This document shows, one piece after another, positions 58,748 to 64,000 of a stretch of DNA of 64,000 bases. A model generated the notes under the pieces. The model was given only the letters and a program-made list of their open reading frames with translations, was not told where the DNA came from and did not search any database. Numbering within the stretch: the first letter of the stretch is position 1; every line of letters begins with the position of its first letter. Made by a program: the position numbers and the translations under genes. The DNA comes from Okapia johnstoni (lineage: Eukaryota; Chordata; Mammalia; Artiodactyla; Giraffidae): NCBI GenBank assembly GCA_024291935.2, contig CM044314.1, positions 22,728,001 through 22,792,000 on the forward strand. Direction: 5' to 3'.

Positions 58748-60540
58748 ATGTGTACATATATGTATATATTAAGGTTTGATTGATTGAAACTGTATATAAA
58801 GAAGCAAAAGGGAAATTATAAATCATTACATTTTCACTAAGATTTGAGTAAGATAATGTTGATAATTGATACTGAAAATGTAGTCAAAAAACATTTGGTG
58901 AAGTGCAGTTATTCTGTGCATTATATGCTGAGCAAAGGAGTCCCATCCTATGTGTACTGTTTTGGAAAACTCGTGTCACATCATCAAAGTTTCTTCGATC
59001 TGTTATAGGAACTAAAAGGACCATTGATGTAAATTGGTGACAATTTACCATTCACTAAAAATAGCTATTTCCAGAACATACTCTGAAAAGGGTTTGAAAG
59101 TGTTTATCCTCCTCACTGTCAATCAGCCAAAAGAATTTCCTTTGTGGGCTTGCCAAGATGTATAAAACTCTAAGTATAGAGAGTCAATTCTTTATGGCTT
59201 TATCTTATTTCTATAAACATTCCTTCAATGTCTTTAGCAGAGCTAACAGATTGTGATTAACTAATGACTTAGTGGATAAATTGATGACTGACCCCTGAAA
59301 GAAAATGGCTAACCCTTGGGTGTCAGGAAGTACCATGAAAGAACAAAATGGAGATATTGGGAACACTTTCCAATTTGGCCAATGGCCAGATGCAATTGCT
59401 CTCATTCATCTTTGGAATTATACCTTTGCACTGAAAATGTTCTTTGCAATTTTGTTATTTAATAGCAATTTATGTCATTATCCTTAAGCCATAACAGAGT
59501 GAAATTGCAGTAAATACAAAGATATAAACTATAATGCAAGTCCTATCCTTGACAAAAGTAAAATGAAAACATGCTATCTCTCTATATTAATACCATCTTT
59601 GTGACCTCTGAAGCTTTAGTCATTCATTTTACAAAAGCTGGAAGGCTGCCAGATTCACAAACAACATGGATGAGTCTGGGCACCACTGCAGAAAACTGAG
59701 TCAGTAGCTAGTTTCAGTAAGAAAATATTTACTACAGGAAAATGAATAGCTTAAATATTTATTGGGAGAGCTGGAAGGACAGATTTCAGATGAGAAGTTC
59801 TCAATCCTGTGTCTGCAAGGGAATCAAATGAGAAGATTTTGAAAATATCTATATCCAAGATTCATTCCCTGAGATGAAAATGATTGTCTGGGGTGCAGGT
59901 AGTGGAACTTGATAGCCCCTTTAGGTGATTGTTACCTGTGACTAAGTTGAGACTGCTCCAAGTTGAGTAGTCATTGTTCCAAGAACCATACTACAGAATC
60001 CAGCCACTAAGGGAACTGCTGCTGCTTCTACAACCAGGAAACTTCAGGCTCTGTAACCTCACTGCTATCATCATGATCAGTTCCATGCAGTTCTAAACTT
60101 CTGACATTACAGCTGGTGCCAGCATGCTCTTCAGCAGCAGAACAGATTTATTGTGCCTTGACACCTGCAAAAGTAAATGATACTAGAATTCAATTATTGT
60201 TAAAACAGTAAACACACACACACACACAAATCAGATGACTCCATGATCAAATTTATAGAAGAAAGAGAAAAACTTGCAGAAATGTGGCTTCATTTTCCCC
60301 TCTCACACCTGGAAGGAATGCATTTTATAGACTAAAACAAAGTTGTATGCAGTATTCTAGCTGCAAAGAATTCTAGAATATGGCAATTTTTGCTCTCCAT
60401 TCTCTGCAGCACTAGAAGAAACAATAGAAAAAGAGTGAAATAGAGGTCAAGTACCAAACTATTTTATCCAAACACACTATATGCAAGAGAATCAATATTT
60501 ATATTAGATATTTTAATTTAAAAATTATTATTTATTTATT
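58748..60540. other. Unassigned sequence
   Basis: Nothing recognised except a short (AC)n run at 60211-60227. Confidence 0.4.
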
Positions 60541-60672
60541 CCTGCTACTGCTAACTTGCTTCAGTCATCTCTGACTCTTTGCGACCCCACGGACAGTAGC
60601 TCACCAGGCCCCACTGTCCATGGGATTTCCCTGGCAAGAATACTGGAGTGGGTTGCCATTTCCTTCTCCAAT
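60541..60672 (-). mobile_element. Bov-A SINE monomer
   Basis: A single body on the minus strand ('gctactgctaacttgcttca' to 'gccatttccttctcca'). Its 3'-end wording matches BOV-A2, so it may be half of a BOV-A2. Confidence 0.88.
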
Positions 60673-61595
60673 TTACTTATATGAATAATCAATATTAATT
60701 TAAAACTTGACAAATAGGTTTATTTTAGACATTAAGAGGTAGAATTGTTCAAAAGTATCATCTGCTTTCCACTTCAACATGAGTTTTGTTGTTGTCACTA
60801 CCATCTACACAAGAAAATATGTTTAACAAATACCAGCAACTCTTCTTAGATCAACTGGAAAAAAGAGGGCAAACTGATATGTGAAAACATAGAGATAAGT
60901 GAATACAGAGTATCATAGCTTACAAGGATCAGAAGCTGCCACTGAAAACAGGAACTGGTAGGGACAATTAAATGGTAACTGAAAAATTATAGGAAGCTAA
61001 ATGTGAGCTAAATTGGAAGCTAACAATTCATGAAAACCCAGTCATAGGGAGCCCCACACTTTCATAAGCTTGGCCAAATCTCATGGTAAAGGTGGTAGAA
61101 AAAACCCCTGTGCTTCAGGAAGGGGAAGTAGAAGTAGTCATTTTAAAATATGACCAGAGAATTTTGTTCTCCATGGCATGAACTTGTTCTTCGTAGAAAA
61201 TGATTTTGGAGAATCTTGCTTGATACACCAGAAGGACAACCAGCTGTCTCAAGACCTTTCCTGACTTCCTATCTCACATAACAGAGACAAATATTGCAGC
61301 TAGGAAACACTTCTGAAGGTCATAGCCCAGGAACTCAAGCTCATTAATAAAGCTCATTATGCCATTCTTTTTCTCTTCCCTGATGTCTTAACAACATATC
61401 AACAGAATTTCAATAACATAATACAATTGAGAGAACTGCAGACTATACTTAATTCAGAAACCAAAAGACAATAAGTAGATAACATCAATAATACTAGAGG
61501 AAATAGAAGCCTCTCACATTTATAGCTGTAGCAAACGTTAAACACAGCTTAACTCTTGTCTAGATAAACATAAAGTGAAAAGCGAAAGCAAAAGT
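60673..61595. other. Unassigned sequence
   Basis: Nothing recognised. Confidence 0.4.
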
Positions 61596-61603
61596 CTTAA
61601 TTG

Positions 61604-62964
61604 TTTGGTCAGTTCAGTAACTCAGTCATGTCCGACTGTTTGTGACCCCATGGACTGCAGCACGCTAGGCTTCCCTGTCCATCACCAACTCCCGGAGCTT
61701 GCTCAAACTCATGTCTATTGAGTTGGTGTTGCCATCCAACCATCTTATCCTCTCTTGTCCCCTTCTCCTCCTGCCTTCAATCTTTCCCAGCATCAGGGTC
61801 TTTTCAAATGAGTCAGTTCTTTGCATCAGATGGCAAATTATTGGAGTTTCAGCTCCAGCATCAGTCCTTTTAATGAATATTCAGGACTGATCTCTTTTAG
61901 GATAGACTGGTTGAATCTCCTTGCTTTCCAAGGGACTCTCAAGAGTCTTCTCCAACACCACAGCTCAAAAGCATCAATTCTTCAGTGCTCAGCTTTCTTT
62001 ATAGTTCAACTCTCACATCCATACATACTGGTAAAACCAGAGCTATGACTAGAAGGACCTTTGTTGGCAAAGTAACATCTCTATTTTTATATGCTGCCTA
62101 GGTTGGTCATAGCTTTTCTTCCAAGGGGCAAGAATCTTTTAATTTCATGGCTGCAGTCACCATCTACAGTGATTTTGGAGCCCCCAAAAATAAAGTCTCA
62201 CTGTTTCCATTGTTTCCCCATCTATTTGCCATGAAGTGATGGGACTGGATATCATGATCTTAGTTTTCTGAATGTTGAGTTTTAAGCCAACATTTTCACT
62301 CTTCTTTTTCACTTTCATCAAGAGGCCCTTTAGTTCTTCTTCACTTTCTGCTGTAAGGGTGGTGTCATCTGCATATCTGAGGTTATTGATATTTCTCCTG
62401 GCAGTCTTGACTCCAGCTTGTGCTTCATCCAGTCCAGCATTTCTCATGATGTACTCCATATACAAGTTAAATAAGCAGGGTGACAATATACAGCCTTGAC
62501 TTGTTCCTTTTCCTATTTGGAACCAGTCTGTTGTTCCATGTCCATTTCTAACTGTTGCTTCTTGACCTGCATGCACATTTCCTGGGAGGCAGGTAAGGTG
62601 GTCTAGTATTCCCATCTTTTGAAGAATTTTCCACAGTTTGTTGTGGTCCACACAGTCAAAGGCTTTGACGTAGTCAATAAAGCAGAAGTAGATGTTTTTA
62701 TGGAACTCTCTTTTTTTTGATGATCCAGCAGATGTTGGCAATTTGATCTCTGTTTCCTCTGCCTTTTCTAAAACCAGCTTGAAAATCTGGAAGTTCACAT
62801 ACTGTTGAAACCTGACTTGGAGAATTTTGAACATTACTTTACTAACGTGTGAGATGAGTGCAATTGTGTGGTAGTTTGAGCATTCTTTGGCATTGTCTTT
62901 CTTTGGGATTGGAATGAAAACTGACCTTTTCCAGTCCTGTGGCCACTGCTGAGTAGTGTGGCCA
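61604..62964 (-). mobile_element. BovB LINE, 1.36 kb, inserted next to a SINE
   Basis: The 3' end is at the left, and the 5' truncation is in the reverse transcriptase gene at about 62954. cttaattg at 61596-61603 and 62965-62972 is the target duplication. About 10 bp ('agtgtggcca') lie between the BovB 5' end and the right copy; they repeat BovB sequence located about 20 bp away. Confidence 0.9.
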
Positions 62965-63083
62965 CTTAATTGCTCAATAGTGTTCAACTCTTTGCCACCA
63001 CATGACTGTAACTTGAGAGGGTCCTCAGTCCATGGAATTTTCCAGGCAAGAATACTGAAGTGGGTTGTCATCCCCCCCTTCAA
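62157..63083 (-). pseudogene. Chimeric open frame: SINE-derived start fused to BovB reverse transcriptase
   Basis: This is the longest reverse-transcriptase frame in the window (308 codons). Residues 1-44 are translated from a Bov-A SINE. From about residue 45 (QQWPQDWKRSVFIPIPKK) it is BovB reverse transcriptase. Motif A (FIDYVKAFDCVDH, about 135-147), motif B (SQGCILSPCLFNLY, 195-208) and the active-site YADD (237-240) are intact. Residues about 98-124 are out of frame with the family ('EIKLPTSAG'), and the frame is then restored, so two indels compensate. The frame ends after the thumb-side segment (QIDGETMETV). No endonuclease is present. It is probably a relic kept open by chance; expression is not shown. 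Confidence 0.85.
62973..63083 (-). mobile_element. Bov-A SINE body
   Basis: A minus-strand body ('ctcaatagtgttcaactctt' to 'gaagtgggttgtcatcc'), missing the tRNA-like head. The BovB at 61604-62964 inserted at its 3' end. Confidence 0.85.
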
Positions 63084-63485
63084 ACTTTACACTAAAGGGC
63101 CTGTTTCCCTCAGCCTCTGCTACTGGATATATCATTTACAACACGCAAGAAAAATCAAAAGGCATGAGAAAAGGCAAGAACAAAAGCGTGTAAGGATCAA
63201 TACCAAATTCAAACATGGCAGATATAGGACAGTTTAAGAGATCTCTGAGACAACATAAAAAGCACTAATATGCACATTATAGGGAACCCAGAAGTAGAAG
63301 AGAGAAAGGTGCTGAGAACATAATTGAAGGAATAATAGCTGAAAATTTCCCTAACTTGGGAAAGTAAACAGACATGCAAGTCCAGGAAGTGCAGAATGAC
63401 CCATACAGGATTAAACCAAAGAGGGACACACCAAGATACACTGTAATTAAAATGGAAAAAATGAAAATAAAGTGAAGTGAAAATC

Positions 63486-63735
63486 ATGCTCAGTCATTCT
63501 GACTCTTTGCGACCCCATGGACTGTAGCCTGCCAGGCTCCTCTCTCCATGGAATTCTTCAGGCAAGAATACAGGAGATGGTAAAGAATCTGCCTGCAGTG
63601 CAGGAGACCTGGGTTCATTGCCTGGGTTGGGAAGATCCCCTGGAGAAGGGGAGGGGGATCTTCCCAACCCAGGCAATGAACCCAGGTCTCCTGCACTGCA
63701 GGCAGATTCTTTACCATCTGAGCCACCATAGAAGC
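63486..63735 (-). mobile_element. Bov-tA SINE rearranged by an internal inverted copy
   Basis: The minus-strand Bov-A part (63486-63571) breaks off at 'gcaagaatac'. It is followed by a plus-strand copy of the tRNA-like head (63572-63650) and then the resident minus-strand head (63654-63727). The first half of the Bov-A body is missing. Confidence 0.92.
63575..63719. repeat. Perfect 66-bp inverted repeat, 13-bp loop
   Basis: 63575-63640 is the exact reverse complement of 63654-63719. The loop is tggagaaggggag. Both arms carry the same off-consensus segment 'cattgcctggg', so one arm was copied from the other. Confidence 0.97.
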
Positions 63736-64000
63736 AATAAGAGAAAAAGCAACACATTACAAACAAGGGAACTCCCATAAATCTATCAGTGGACATTTCA
63801 GCAGGCTACAAGGGAGTGGCATGATATATTTAAAGTGATGAAAGGGGAAAACCTATAACCAAGAATAAGCTACCTGGCATGGCTCTCATTTAGATTGATG
63901 GAGTGATGAAAAACTATACAGACAAGCAAAAGATGAAAGAGTTTGGCACCACCACACAAGTGATACACATGTTAAAGAGACTTCTCTAAGTGAAAAACAG

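Larger units (their letters stand above)
63140..64000 (+). mobile_element. Old L1 ORF1 region, cut by window edge
   Basis: 'gcacattatagggaacccag', 'gctgaaaatttccctaactt', 'gggaactcccataaatctat' and 'gataccacacaag'-like end sequence follow L1 ORF1 in order. Frames are broken. A SINE is inserted at 63486-63735. The element continues beyond the window. Confidence 0.8.

Overview
This is nuclear DNA from a bovid ruminant (cattle, sheep or goat group; the species cannot be told from the window). The diagnosis rests on the repeats: dozens of Bov-tA / BOV-A2 SINEs (tRNA-Glu-like head plus Bov-A body) and BovB (RTE-type) LINEs, together with older mammalian L1, L2, MaLR and hAT-Charlie remnants. I find no host protein-coding gene, no functional tRNA or rRNA gene, and no CRISPR array or prokaryotic feature. 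Open reading frames longer than about 100 codons are mostly decayed reverse-transcriptase reading frames or antisense readings of BovB and SINE copies. The window reads as an AT-rich intergenic or deep-intronic tract.

Layout. 1-5.2 kb: BovB 3' end, two LTR-like remnants, three minus-strand Bov-tA SINEs and a 298-bp inverted duplication. 5.2-11 kb: mostly unassigned sequence with scattered SINEs and 3' ends of BovB and L1. 11.1-13.5 kb: an old L1 with an inverted 5' segment, itself hit by a hAT-like element, a BovB and a SINE. 14.4-17.3 kb: old L1 3' UTR, BOV-A2 and a cluster of rearranged BovB pieces. 18-20 kb: 5'-truncated minus-strand L1 ORF2. 21-28.6 kb: three BovB copies carrying nested SINE and L1 insertions. 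29-33 kb: SINEs, a very short BovB and an L1 ORF2 piece. 33.4-38.4 kb: a MaLR LTR and a long, decayed plus-strand L1. 39-43.6 kb: BovB, L2, a 75-80-bp L1, an unidentified retrocopy and an LTR. 44-48.5 kb: old L2 and a BovB with a target-site duplication. 49.7-56.5 kb: intact-ended MaLR solo LTR, BovB, L1 3' UTR and L1 5' UTR, and a BovB with a twin-priming-type inversion. 56.5-61.6 kb: mostly unassigned. 61.6-64 kb: a BovB reverse transcriptase fused in frame to a SINE, and an L1 ORF1 holding a SINE that contains a perfect 66-bp hairpin.

The elements do not form a pathway; what they share is mechanism. Bov-tA and BOV-A2 carry a 3' end related to that of BovB and are thought to be mobilised by the BovB enzyme. 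Many copies here still show target-site duplications that fix their ends, so nested insertions can be put in order. The most interesting signals are structural: the perfect SINE hairpin near 63.6 kb, inverted BovB and L1 copies, two BovB composites with a shared end point, the 298-bp inverted duplication near 3-4 kb, and a retrocopy near 41.7 kb whose minus strand ends in a plausible membrane-protein C-terminus.
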